A DNA stretch of 12,350 nucleotides, from positions 1 through 12,350 of the forward strand of contig JBBTVW010000024.1 in the NCBI GenBank assembly GCA_038063075.1. The letters are read 5' to 3'. This document shows, one piece after another, positions 1 to 6,705 of this stretch. The translations under genes were made by a program, and so were the position numbers. Position 1 is the stretch's first letter, and every line of letters begins with the position of its first letter. The stretch comes from JACQHJ01 sp038063075. Its GTDB lineage: Bacteria > Patescibacteriota > Microgenomatia > Levybacterales > UBA12049. The notes under the pieces were generated by a model. The model was not told the origin of the DNA and ran no database searches. It saw only the letters and a list, made by a program, of their open reading frames with translations.

Positions 1-432
1 TTCTTTTATCATATTTCTAGTGTCTCCATATTCTCCTACGTCAACGTGAATTTCAAGATTATAGTTTGGTTCTTTACCATTTAGATTTTTCTTAAATAAA
101 GGTACAAAAATAGATGCAAAGCTTAGCGAAGTAGTTGTTTCTGCATATATTTTTTGCCTTAATGAATGAATATTTTTCTGTTCCTCTCTTCTCCAAAAGT
201 ACTTTCCACCAAAACCTTTTCGATGAATTAAAATTGCAGTTACAAGATTAATTGTACTACCAATCTTTTTATCATCAGATTTTTTCTCATGAGAATCTGT
301 ACCAATTACCAAAGAGTACTGGGCATTTGGTTTTTCTTCTAAGAATTGGGTAATTTTTTCTATTATTTCTGTAATGTTTAAGATTCCATGCGTGTGGCTG
401 TGGAAAACCTCATCAGTTAAATCCTTATTCAT
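1..432 (-). CDS. YkuK/DUF458-family RNase H-fold protein (3'-truncated by window edge)
   Basis: The frame opens with ATG at 432 and stays open for 144 codons to base 1, so the C-terminus lies outside the window. The translation matches the YkuK (DUF458) family: VIGTDS at residues 42-47, a VTAILIHR strand at 64-71, GFGGKYFWRR at 73-82, and a second acidic segment EIHVDVGEYGDTR at 127-139. In this RNase H-like fold the Asp of GTDS (D46) and D131 are the likely metal-binding carboxylates. B. subtilis YkuK is roughly 170 residues, so only a few tens of residues should be missing. The cellular role of the family is poorly defined; nuclease activity is an inference from the fold. The gene lies 33 bases downstream of the glycosidase gene on the same strand. 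It also has a TATAAT 17 bases before its ATG, so it may be transcribed independently. No Shine-Dalgarno is visible. Confidence 0.85.
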   Translation of the reverse strand, partial: MNKDLTDEVFHSHTHGILNITEIIEKITQFLEEKPNAQYSLVIGTDSHEKKSDDKKIGSTINLVTAILIHRKGFGGKYFWRREEQKNIHSLRQKIYAETTTSLSFASIFVPLFKKNLNGKEPNYNLEIHVDVGEYGDTRNMIKE

Positions 433-449
433 ATATAAACGTAGAACAA

Positions 450-455
450 ATTATA
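450..455 (-). promoter_or_regulatory. -10 hexamer TATAAT before the YkuK-family gene
   Basis: A perfect TATAAT on the minus strand lies 17 bases before the ATG at 432, in the gap after the glycosidase stop. The -35 region would fall inside the end of the glycosidase gene, where only weak matches such as TTCTTA are seen. A start of transcription near 443 would leave a 5' leader of about ten bases. Confidence 0.5.
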
Positions 456-465
456 CCATAGGCTC

Positions 466-1611
466 TCAAATATTAAGAAGCCACCTAAAGAATGTTGTTG
501 TTTGAGAATTAATTGCTGAATAAATAGTTTTAGTAAATTCTTGGGTAAAGTATTTTGTTTTTAAAACTGAGCTTTCAACTGCAGTATGAATAGTTTTTGG
601 TTCAATTTGAGGAGTACCTTTAACTTTTGGGAATTTTAGATAACCTTGATAAAGTTCTGTTTTCTTATTCTCTACTATAAAAGAAAATTGTTGAAATGGC
701 TCTCCTTCTGCATGGAGTAAAAATGGAGTTATAGCAACAATACCTTTATCACTCCAGGCGTTTGCAAAAGCTCTCTTATAATACTCAACTTGGGTTGATT
801 GTGGTGTTGTTTTTGTTGTCCAACCAGTTTCTGTAATAAAAACTGGTAGATCTTTATCTGTATACTCACTAATTAAATCCTTTTCATACTTAAATGAATA
901 TATTCCATTTACTCCTAAATATTCAGGAGTTGAGGAAAAACCAGGATTTGGATATGCATGAATGGATAAACCATCAATTTTTTCAAAAATACCTGGAACA
1001 ACCTGGTTTACTTCTCTTAAGAAATTAAACTGACTAATATATTTTTGATATATATCAGGAGCATCGTTATCAAGGCCACCACCAATAATAAAAAACCTGC
1101 TATCTCTTGCCTTAAATACATCAACTGCGTAACTTAAAATATCTGCATATTCTGCTGGGTTTGGTATTCCACCCCATTCATCACCCCTATTTGGTTCATT
1201 TAAAACAAGAATATATCTATTTTTTGTTGGCCAATCTAGGGAATCTAAAAAGTTAGCAAAATCAATCATAGAGTATTTATTTGGCTTCTCCCATGAGGTT
1301 TTAACAAAATAGTCACCTTCAGTTGCAAGCCTAATTAAAGGAATAACTTTATACTTTGCGCACTCATCCATAAACCTTTGCCACTTTTCTATATTTCTAT
1401 CTGAAATCCTAATTGGAATAGTTACATAACCCCACTCTCCACCACTTGAGTTAACTAAATGAGCTGCTTCAGATATCTCATCTGTAAAAAGAATATGAAT
1501 TCCATATTTATTATTTGCACTACTTTGGGGATCATATATAGCATAAGAAACCTTAGTTAATTGGCTATAAAAAAGAGTAAATATGAGTAAAAATAGAATT
1601 AGCTTTTTCAC
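466..1611 (-). CDS. secreted clan GH-A-like glycoside hydrolase (TIM barrel)
   Basis: This 381-residue protein starts with a clear signal peptide: MKK, a hydrophobic stretch, then VSYA with likely cleavage after residue 24. The remainder reads as a single (beta/alpha)8 glycosidase domain. LVLNEPNRGDEW at 136-146 carries the NEP signature of clan GH-A, making E139 the likely acid/base. VFITETGW at 257-264 carries the likely nucleophile E261 at the end of a strand. SIHAYPNPG at 216-224 resembles the substrate-binding strand between them. The two glutamates in the right order and spacing support a retaining glycosidase acting outside the membrane; family and substrate cannot be read from sequence alone. 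After the barrel, residues 340-381 form a low-complexity Thr/Ser-rich tail with no sortase motif. The start is GTG, since no ATG precedes the signal peptide. TAAAAT lies 6 bases upstream, so the mRNA is probably leaderless. The stop is TGA, the only one seen here. Confidence 0.8.
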   Translation of the reverse strand: MKKLILFLLIFTLFYSQLTKVSYAIYDPQSSANNKYGIHILFTDEISEAAHLVNSSGGEWGYVTIPIRISDRNIEKWQRFMDECAKYKVIPLIRLATEGDYFVKTSWEKPNKYSMIDFANFLDSLDWPTKNRYILVLNEPNRGDEWGGIPNPAEYADILSYAVDVFKARDSRFFIIGGGLDNDAPDIYQKYISQFNFLREVNQVVPGIFEKIDGLSIHAYPNPGFSSTPEYLGVNGIYSFKYEKDLISEYTDKDLPVFITETGWTTKTTPQSTQVEYYKRAFANAWSDKGIVAITPFLLHAEGEPFQQFSFIVENKKTELYQGYLKFPKVKGTPQIEPKTIHTAVESSVLKTKYFTQEFTKTIYSAINSQTTTFFRWLLNI

Positions 1612-1617
1612 CTTTCT

Positions 1618-1623
1618 ATTTTA
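1618..1623 (-). promoter_or_regulatory. -10 hexamer TAAAAT directly before the GTG start of the glycosidase
   Basis: TAAAAT on the minus strand is separated by six bases (AGAAAG) from the GTG at 1611. The -35 region has only a weak match. At this spacing transcription would begin at or beside the start codon. AGAAAG abuts the GTG and is too close to act as a normal ribosome binding site. Confidence 0.5.
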
Positions 1624-1654
1624 CACCAATAGTTAAGTAATTAGTATTTGTGCA

Positions 1655-1682
1655 TTGATTAAATTAAATAGATGGATATAAT
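1655..1682 (+). promoter_or_regulatory. sigma70-type promoter of the 577-residue orphan gene
   Basis: TTGATT at 1655-1660 and a perfect TATAAT at 1677-1682 are separated by 16 bases. The ATG at 1695 is 12 bases after the hexamer, giving a predicted leader of only about six bases with no Shine-Dalgarno. It is divergent from the glycosidase promoter in the same 83-base gap. Confidence 0.65.
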
Positions 1683-1694
1683 ACGCATACAAAT

Positions 1695-3428
1695 ATGAGA
1701 TCAGTACAAGAATCAGAACAAGTTAGAGAAAGAACTAGAGTTGTTAAGAAGCTGGCAAAAAGTGCTGGACTTAGGTGGGCAAGAATTGGTGCAGGATGGA
1801 GCGATGATAGTTCACCCATAGATGTTGTAGCTGGCGGAATTCATGATTTTATGCAAGCTGGTGTTTGGAATGGGGAGATGGAAGAAAGACTTGATTCCTT
1901 AGCAAGGTTTGGAATGATTACTGTAGAAAGATATGTTGAGGCTGCAAGAAAAATTGCAGAGCTTCCATTACATGATCCAATTCTTGGAGCTAGTCCCTAC
2001 TCAAGCAGTAATGAAAGAACCTCAAGCATAACAGAATATGAATTAAAAACTCTTTATGATAATACAATCAGTGTTTATAGAAGATGTGGAGAAAGAGCGG
2101 GCGCATATTTCCTTTACTCTTATCCAGGTATTACAGTTTTAGGCCAAGATCAAAAAGCATTTGCAGATACTGTAATCCAAGCAAAAGAAACTGGAGGAGC
2201 ACACTTCGGCGCTTGGCTTGCATATGAATTACCAACAGCAATTGAAGCTGGAACAAGTATGGCAGAATTCTCTACATCTGCCTCAATTGTTAGAAATAAA
2301 TCTACCTTAAAATATACAAAAGAATTTATGAGACTTGCTCCTCACGAATTGAGAAATGGAAATTCACTTCTTGATTTTACTGATACAGCGCTTTTAGCAC
2401 TTGAAGAACTAGATCCACAAAGTGCAATTAATATTTTACCTGCAGTTACATTTTTTGGCATTGAATTTGGCATGGATCCAGGTGCTGTATTAGATGATGC
2501 TTCTAAGCATTCTAAAAAATATGGAGATAAATCAGCTGGTTGGTATACAAGAGGACTTAGAAGAATTGCAAAAGAAGTTGAAGACAGTAGGAAAGCACAA
2601 AAAAGTTTAAGAGAAAGTCCCCAAATTGCTCAATGGATGGATGTTAAACCATTAGTAGATCCTAGTGCGGTAGATTCATATAAAGAAGGTTATGAGAAAG
2701 TTGTAACAGAGGCAGGTAGAACAGTTGCAGTTTTCTATGCGAGATATTGTGATATTAGAAACCCATTAGGATCTGTTGAACAAATACTTGAAGCAAGGAG
2801 AGTATTGCCAAGAAATATTTTTAATAAAGGTCTTTGGGTAATTTCAAAAATAACACCAGATGGCTATGCAGATCATGGAATAGAAGAATTACAGGATTTA
2901 ATATCATTAACAGACAATATCTCTCCTGCAGACGTTATTGATGCTCTAAACTATACATTGGGCGCAAGTAAAAAGGGTGTAAGAACAGGTATTATTGATC
3001 CCAAAGAAGCCAGGGCAAGTATTAGAATGAGAAATGCCACTCGTATTTTTACAAATCAGGATGAAGGATCGCTGCCTATTGAGTATTGGAGGGTTAAAGA
3101 TAGTTATTTTGCAAATGATAATAAAGTAGAATTAGAAGCTAACGAGCCTAATCCATTCCCAGGTGATCCTCTAATTAACTTAACTAATAACGCTGAGATA
3201 TTAGATCAATGGATTCCAGTAGATAGAGATGAAGAAATGGCAGAATTTTATGAATTTCAAATGAATAGAGAAGCACAAGAAGATACAGGAGAAATCGATG
3301 ACGAAGATAGGCATTTAAAAATGCTAGAAGGATTTGCTTATATAGAAACAATGTTAGATACTTTAAGGCCTGGATTAAAAAGAGCAAAAGTTCCCGATCA
3401 AGGACAAATAACAATTTGGGAAGAATAA
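1695..3428 (+). CDS. hypothetical 577-residue soluble protein, unrecognised family
   Basis: I do not recognise this protein. It has no signal peptide or membrane segment and looks mostly alpha-helical and cytoplasmic. A basic, Arg-rich N-terminus (residues 1-30) is followed by Ala/Leu/Glu-rich segments. The middle holds aromatic and glycine clusters such as RAGAYFLYSYPG (134-145) and GGAHFGAWLAYELP (167-180), which resemble a packed core rather than disordered sequence. Residues 509-541 are strongly acidic (DRDEEMAEF, EIDDEDRH), and the protein ends with a short Trp/Glu tail. Only two cysteines are seen (C131, C352). No nucleotide-binding or metal motif stands out. The ATG at 1695 is the only candidate in reach and is preceded by a good promoter. 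The frame runs uninterrupted for 577 codons, and codon use looks like that of its neighbours. It stops one base before the convergent methyltransferase gene, which gives no functional clue. Confidence 0.85.
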   Translation: MRSVQESEQVRERTRVVKKLAKSAGLRWARIGAGWSDDSSPIDVVAGGIHDFMQAGVWNGEMEERLDSLARFGMITVERYVEAARKIAELPLHDPILGASPYSSSNERTSSITEYELKTLYDNTISVYRRCGERAGAYFLYSYPGITVLGQDQKAFADTVIQAKETGGAHFGAWLAYELPTAIEAGTSMAEFSTSASIVRNKSTLKYTKEFMRLAPHELRNGNSLLDFTDTALLALEELDPQSAINILPAVTFFGIEFGMDPGAVLDDASKHSKKYGDKSAGWYTRGLRRIAKEVEDSRKAQKSLRESPQIAQWMDVKPLVDPSAVDSYKEGYEKVVTEAGRTVAVFYARYCDIRNPLGSVEQILEARRVLPRNIFNKGLWVISKITPDGYADHGIEELQDLISLTDNISPADVIDALNYTLGASKKGVRTGIIDPKEARASIRMRNATRIFTNQDEGSLPIEYWRVKDSYFANDNKVELEANEPNPFPGDPLINLTNNAEILDQWIPVDRDEEMAEFYEFQMNREAQEDTGEIDDEDRHLKMLEGFAYIETMLDTLRPGLKRAKVPDQGQITIWEE

Positions 3429-3429
3429 A

Positions 3430-4296
3430 TTAGCTTCTTGCAACAATACCAGTAGATAAAAATCTATTTCTCTTACTTTCTTCAATAGCTAATTCTCCAT
3501 ATTCTATTTTTTCTTTAGGAAAGCCTAAATAATCTTCAATCATATTAGAAAGCATTAGAGATGAAGCAGAGATAGCATAAGCATTAATTATTACAAAAAC
3601 GGGATTATCAGTTAATAAGTTTCTACAGTTTTCAAGTAGAGCTGGGAAGCTTTTATTAAAATCCCAAACTTCACCATTTGGACCATGACCATAAACTGGA
3701 GGATCCATAATGATGGCATCATATTTATTACCTCTTCTTACTTCTCTTTTTGTAAACTCAACAACGTCATCTAATATCCATCTAATTGGTTTATCTACTA
3801 AATTACTTAAGGCTTGGTTTTCTCTTGCCCAAGAAATTGATGGTTTTGATCCATCAACGTGTGTCACTTTTGCACCATTTGCAGCACAAACTAAAGAAGC
3901 AATTCCTGTGTAACCAAATAGGTTTAAGACGTTAACCTCTCTATTAGCATTTTTAATTGCATTTTCCATATATTCCCAGTTTAAAATCTGTTCTGGAAAT
4001 ACACCTGTATGTTTAAATGGAGTAAGTTTTGCGAAAAATTTAATATCTTTGTATCCAAGTTCCCATTTATCTGGAAGTGTATTCTGATTCCATTTTTTTT
4101 CTTCATCTAAATATATTGCATCTGCTTTTTGCCAAACATCAATATTTAAATTTGGTTTCCAAATAGCTTGAGGGTCTGGTTTTGAAATAATATACTTACC
4201 AAATCTCTCAAGTCTTTTTCCATCTCCGCTATCTATTAGCTCATAATCTTGCCAACCTTTTGTTGAAAATAACTTCATATGCGCTAATATTATCAT
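3430..4296 (-). CDS. class I SAM-dependent methyltransferase, RlmI/RlmL-like
   Basis: This protein of up to 288 residues has a short N-terminal region and then a Rossmann-fold methyltransferase domain. Visible motifs are NLFGYTG at 125-131 (SAM-binding motif I), VDGSK at 147-151 (acidic residue binding the SAM ribose), ILDDV at 174-178, and MDPPVYGHGPNGEVW at 197-211. The last is the DPP.YG.GP.GE.W form of motif IV typical of the COG1092 (RlmI/RlmK-like) large-subunit rRNA methyltransferases. The likely role is methylation of an rRNA base, inferred from family; the target site is unknown. The N-terminal PUA domain of E. coli RlmI is not evident. Two starts compete. ATG at 4296 adds MIILAH, while ATG at 4278 begins MKLFSTKGWQDYEL and has -10-like sequence (GATAAT, TAATAT) 8-10 bases upstream, so I slightly prefer 4278. 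The gene diverges from obg, and its stop lies one base from the 577-residue gene. Confidence 0.88.
   Translation of the reverse strand: MIILAHMKLFSTKGWQDYELIDSGDGKRLERFGKYIISKPDPQAIWKPNLNIDVWQKADAIYLDEEKKWNQNTLPDKWELGYKDIKFFAKLTPFKHTGVFPEQILNWEYMENAIKNANREVNVLNLFGYTGIASLVCAANGAKVTHVDGSKPSISWARENQALSNLVDKPIRWILDDVVEFTKREVRRGNKYDAIIMDPPVYGHGPNGEVWDFNKSFPALLENCRNLLTDNPVFVIINAYAISASSLMLSNMIEDYLGFPKEKIEYGELAIEESKRNRFLSTGIVARS
4287..4294 (-). promoter_or_regulatory. possible -10 element for the methyltransferase gene
   Basis: On the minus strand GATAAT (4289-4294) and the overlapping TAATAT (4287-4292) lie 10 and 8 bases before the internal ATG at 4278. If used, translation would start at MKLFSTKG and the mRNA would be leaderless. 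TATTTT (4305-4310) stands 8 bases before the alternative ATG at 4296, so the sequence alone does not settle the start. Confidence 0.35.
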
Positions 4297-4303
4297 AAAA
4301 TGG

Positions 4304-4309
4304 TAAAAT
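4304..4309 (+). promoter_or_regulatory. -10 hexamer TAAAAT directly before obg
   Basis: TAAAAT is followed by six bases and then the ATG at 4316, predicting a leaderless obg mRNA. No Shine-Dalgarno precedes the start. The -35 region would fall around 4280-4286 and is poor. It overlaps the divergent methyltransferase start region, leaving at most 37 bases between the two start codons. Confidence 0.5.
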
Positions 4310-4315
4310 AGAGCT

Positions 4316-5281
4316 ATGTTAGTAGATGAAGTACAGATTTTTATTAAAGCGGGTAACGGCGGAAACGGTTCTGCTTCTTTTATAAGGAACTCTCAAACAG
4401 CTAGAGGTGGTCCTGATGGAGGCAATGGTGGAATTGGTGGGAGCATTTTTATTCAAGGTATAAATGACATTGATGCTTTGCAAACTTTTAGGTATGACAA
4501 AAAAGTTAGAGCAGAAGACGGAGTAAATGGCGGTAAGAATAAGTTATTTGGTAGAAACGGAGTGCATCTTATTATTAGAGTTCCTCTTGGTACTTTTTTT
4601 TATGATCTATCAAATAATACAAATTTTGAAGTAACCGATGAAGTAACCAAACATTTAATTGCTAAAGGGGGAAAGGGTGGAAGAGGTAACAATGAATTTA
4701 AATCATCCACAAATCAAGCTCCTAGGTTTGCAGAAAAAGGGGAGAGTGGAGAAGAAAAAAGAGTTAAGCTTGAGTTAAAGCTTATTGCTGACGTTGGATT
4801 AATTGGTCTTCCTAATGCAGGTAAAAGTAGTTTACTTGAGGTTTTAACTAATGCACACCCTAAGATAGGTAATTATCCATTTACAACCTTAGAACCTAAT
4901 CTGGGTGTCTTAAGCGGCTTTATTTTAGCTGATATTCCAGGTCTTATTGAAGGAGCATCAGAAGGCAAAGGACTTGGAGTTAAATTCTTAAGACATATTG
5001 AAAGAACAAAAATCTTAATTCACTGTATTGATGCATCCTCAAAAAATCCATTAGCTGATTATGAAGTTATTAGAAATGAACTTAAGAGTTTTAATGAGGG
5101 CTTAATGGAAAAGCACGAGCTTATTGTAATTACAAAATTTGACTTAGTTAGTGACAAAGAAATATTAAAAATTGAGCAATTATTTACTAAGTTAGGTAAA
5201 GAAACTATTACAACTTCTATTTATGATGATGAATCTTTGGAAAAATTAAAAGTAAAAATTAAAGAATTTATTGATAAATAA
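4316..5281 (+). CDS. obg: GTPase Obg (ribosome assembly GTPase)
   Basis: This 321-residue protein is a standard Obg GTPase, which acts in 50S subunit maturation and growth control. Residues 1-157 form the glycine-rich Obg fold (GNGGNGS at 13-19, GGPDGGNGGIGGS at 31-43, GGKGGRGN at 118-125). The G domain follows: G1 GLPNAGKSS at 164-172, switch I YPFTTLEP at 187-194, G3 DIPGLIEGA at 206-214, and G4 TKFD at 273-276. G4 has Thr where most Obg proteins have Asn; TKxD occurs in other GTPases and should still bind guanine. The G5 region is around TTSIYDDES at 299-307. The protein ends right after the G domain, so the optional C-terminal OCT domain is absent, giving a short but complete form. The ATG at 4316 fits the family start (MLVDEVQI). 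The gene is convergent with the 84-residue orphan, two bases apart. Confidence 0.96.
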   Translation: MLVDEVQIFIKAGNGGNGSASFIRNSQTARGGPDGGNGGIGGSIFIQGINDIDALQTFRYDKKVRAEDGVNGGKNKLFGRNGVHLIIRVPLGTFFYDLSNNTNFEVTDEVTKHLIAKGGKGGRGNNEFKSSTNQAPRFAEKGESGEEKRVKLELKLIADVGLIGLPNAGKSSLLEVLTNAHPKIGNYPFTTLEPNLGVLSGFILADIPGLIEGASEGKGLGVKFLRHIERTKILIHCIDASSKNPLADYEVIRNELKSFNEGLMEKHELIVITKFDLVSDKEILKIEQLFTKLGKETITTSIYDDESLEKLKVKIKEFIDK

Positions 5282-5283
5282 AA

Positions 5284-5538
5284 TTATCTAATGTTAATGG
5301 GTCTTGCAAGTGTTCCTCCACCGATAGACATTAATCTAAGGGGACTAGTGGTTCTGAAGTAGACAACTTGATTACTTGGCTGCTTTGAACTTGCATAAAC
5401 TCTAACTATATCTCCTTTTTCTCTTCTTACTGTTCCTCCACTTCGAAAATAAACCACAACACTAGCACCCTCTCCTATGTCTCTTACTGGTTTAAAATCT
5501 CCTAGTCTTCTTTCTGTCAAAAACGAAAATATTAACAA
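5284..5538 (-). CDS. hypothetical small beta-rich protein with an internal VVYFR repeat
   Basis: I do not recognise this 84-residue protein. It is basic and beta-prone, with the pentapeptide VVYFR at residues 28-32 and again at 58-62, thirty residues apart. The copies use different codons, so any duplication is old, or the similarity is structural (for example two equivalent strands of a small barrel). The linker GGTVRREKGDIVRVYAS is charged, and the C-terminus is a Gly/Ile/Arg tail. There is no signal peptide unless the first seven residues (MLIFSFL) are counted, which are too short for one. The start is uncertain. TTG at 5538 has TACTAT six bases upstream; TTG seven codons later (MTERRLGDFK) has TAATAT eight bases upstream. 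No ATG is available near the N-terminus. It lies 22 bases after the metallopeptidase stop on the same strand, so the two may be co-transcribed. It ends two bases from the obg stop. Confidence 0.6.
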   Translation of the reverse strand: MLIFSFLTERRLGDFKPVRDIGEGASVVVYFRSGGTVRREKGDIVRVYASSKQPSNQVVYFRTTSPLRLMSIGGGTLARPINIR

Positions 5539-5560
5539 ATAGTTATAGTAAAATCAATGA

Positions 5561-6658
5561 TTATTTATCACGCCTTGAACTAATAGCTCTTAAGTATCCA
5601 GCATACCTTGGAGCATGTTGTTCAATTCTTGCGATTATTAATTCAAACTTTGATCTAAGAACTGGAGACATTTCTCCAAATCCTTCAGCTTCAGTTAAGG
5701 TTTCTTCCATAACTACTGCTTTATCTTCTACTATATTTGAAGCACCATATCTACTTGCAGTAACATCTTCAACATCTTTGTCTAATACGCTTAAATAATT
5801 ATCTCCTAAATATGTAAAATTGTCTGGATTAAGGGTAGAATAATCAGTATCATTTCTATATCCTATTTCTCCACAAAAAGCTGCATCAATATGATGTCCT
5901 ATTTCATGAGGTAAGACAAAATCATTTGTACCGTCATAAAAAGCTTCCATATCAACATATATCCTATTAGGATTAGATATTGCTAAGCCAATAGCCATTG
6001 GCATGGCTTCATCTTCATATCTTCCAATACTTTTTACAAACCTTATTTCTACATCACTGGCTAGTCTTGCTACCTCTACTGGAAGATACTGTAAAGCTTG
6101 AATGGCAAGATATGTTCCTATAGCAAAATTTTTAAAATCAACATCTTCAGGTGGTAATAATTCAACATTTGCATAATCATCATGCTCATCTCTTTGCGTT
6201 GGAATAGTAGCTGTATAACCAAATTCTTGTAGAAAATCATTAAAACCTCCTAAAACATCATCAACTGTTTGTGCTTCAACTAATTTGTCATATGCTAGAT
6301 TTGGATCAGAAAGAGTAACGCCAAATCTTTTAGCTTGTAACCTTACATATTTATCATACTTATTTGGAGTAGCTGGGCTTACGTCTTTTAATTCTTTAGG
6401 GTCTTTAGTATCAAAAATAGTTTGTACAACTTGTAAAGTTGACTGATCGACTGGGGGACAAGCATCTTGGCTTAGTGTAACATTTGTATTTATTAATGAA
6501 TCAAGATCTACATTTGCGTTTGCTAACTTATCTTTTACAAATAATCCAGCACCACCAATACCCGTAGCAACTGCTAGGGTAATGCCTACAGCAGTACTTG
6601 CACGCCTTCTTCTTTCTTTTTGTGGATTATAGCTTCCGTTACTCTCAAAAACTGACAT
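5561..6658 (-). CDS. membrane-anchored HExxH zinc metallopeptidase, probable gluzincin
   Basis: This 365-residue protein has a short basic cytoplasmic N-terminus (ERRRRA at 15-20), one hydrophobic Gly/Ala-rich segment at about 21-40, and a long domain predicted to lie outside the membrane. It carries FVLPHEIGHHIDAAF at 247-261. H251 and H255 are the likely zinc ligands and E252 the catalytic base. Downstream, ASRYGASNIVED at 301-312 resembles the S.Y..tn..ED segment that supplies the third zinc ligand (a Glu) in several gluzincin families, making E311 the best candidate. C67 and C262 could form a disulfide outside the cell. The whole length is uninterrupted. The substrate is unknown; wall, surface protein or host material are all possible. 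I cannot assign a named MEROPS family. Its own promoter (TTGAAC, 17-base spacer, TATAAT) ends 8 bases before the ATG. It follows the VTT-like gene by 47 bases and precedes the 84-residue orphan. Confidence 0.75.
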   Translation of the reverse strand: MSVFESNGSYNPQKERRRRASTAVGITLAVATGIGGAGLFVKDKLANANVDLDSLINTNVTLSQDACPPVDQSTLQVVQTIFDTKDPKELKDVSPATPNKYDKYVRLQAKRFGVTLSDPNLAYDKLVEAQTVDDVLGGFNDFLQEFGYTATIPTQRDEHDDYANVELLPPEDVDFKNFAIGTYLAIQALQYLPVEVARLASDVEIRFVKSIGRYEDEAMPMAIGLAISNPNRIYVDMEAFYDGTNDFVLPHEIGHHIDAAFCGEIGYRNDTDYSTLNPDNFTYLGDNYLSVLDKDVEDVTASRYGASNIVEDKAVVMEETLTEAEGFGEMSPVLRSKFELIIARIEQHAPRYAGYLRAISSRRDK

Positions 6659-6666
6659 AAGAAAAG

Positions 6667-6695
6667 ATTATACAAAATATAAACAATTAGTTCAA
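6667..6695 (-). promoter_or_regulatory. sigma70-type promoter of the metallopeptidase gene, leaderless spacing
   Basis: On the minus strand TTGAAC (6690-6695), a 17-base spacer and a perfect TATAAT (6667-6672) form a good promoter. The ATG at 6658 follows the hexamer by only eight bases (CTTTTCTT), which are pyrimidine-rich and contain no Shine-Dalgarno. This is one of the clearest leaderless configurations in the window. Confidence 0.7.
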
Positions 6696-6705
6696 CTATA
6701 GGATG

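Noticed and set aside
466..468. TGA at the glycosidase end read as glycine (recoded UGA)
   Set aside because: Reading through adds only five residues before TAA, and no other gene contains in-frame TGA, so the standard code suffices.
3184..3414. A 76-codon minus-strand open frame in the 577-residue gene
   Set aside because: Shadow translation rich in Leu/Phe opposite an acidic, AT-rich coding segment; no promoter.
3710..3913. A 67-codon plus-strand open frame in the methyltransferase gene
   Set aside because: Lies opposite conserved SAM-binding motifs, so the minus strand is clearly the coding one.
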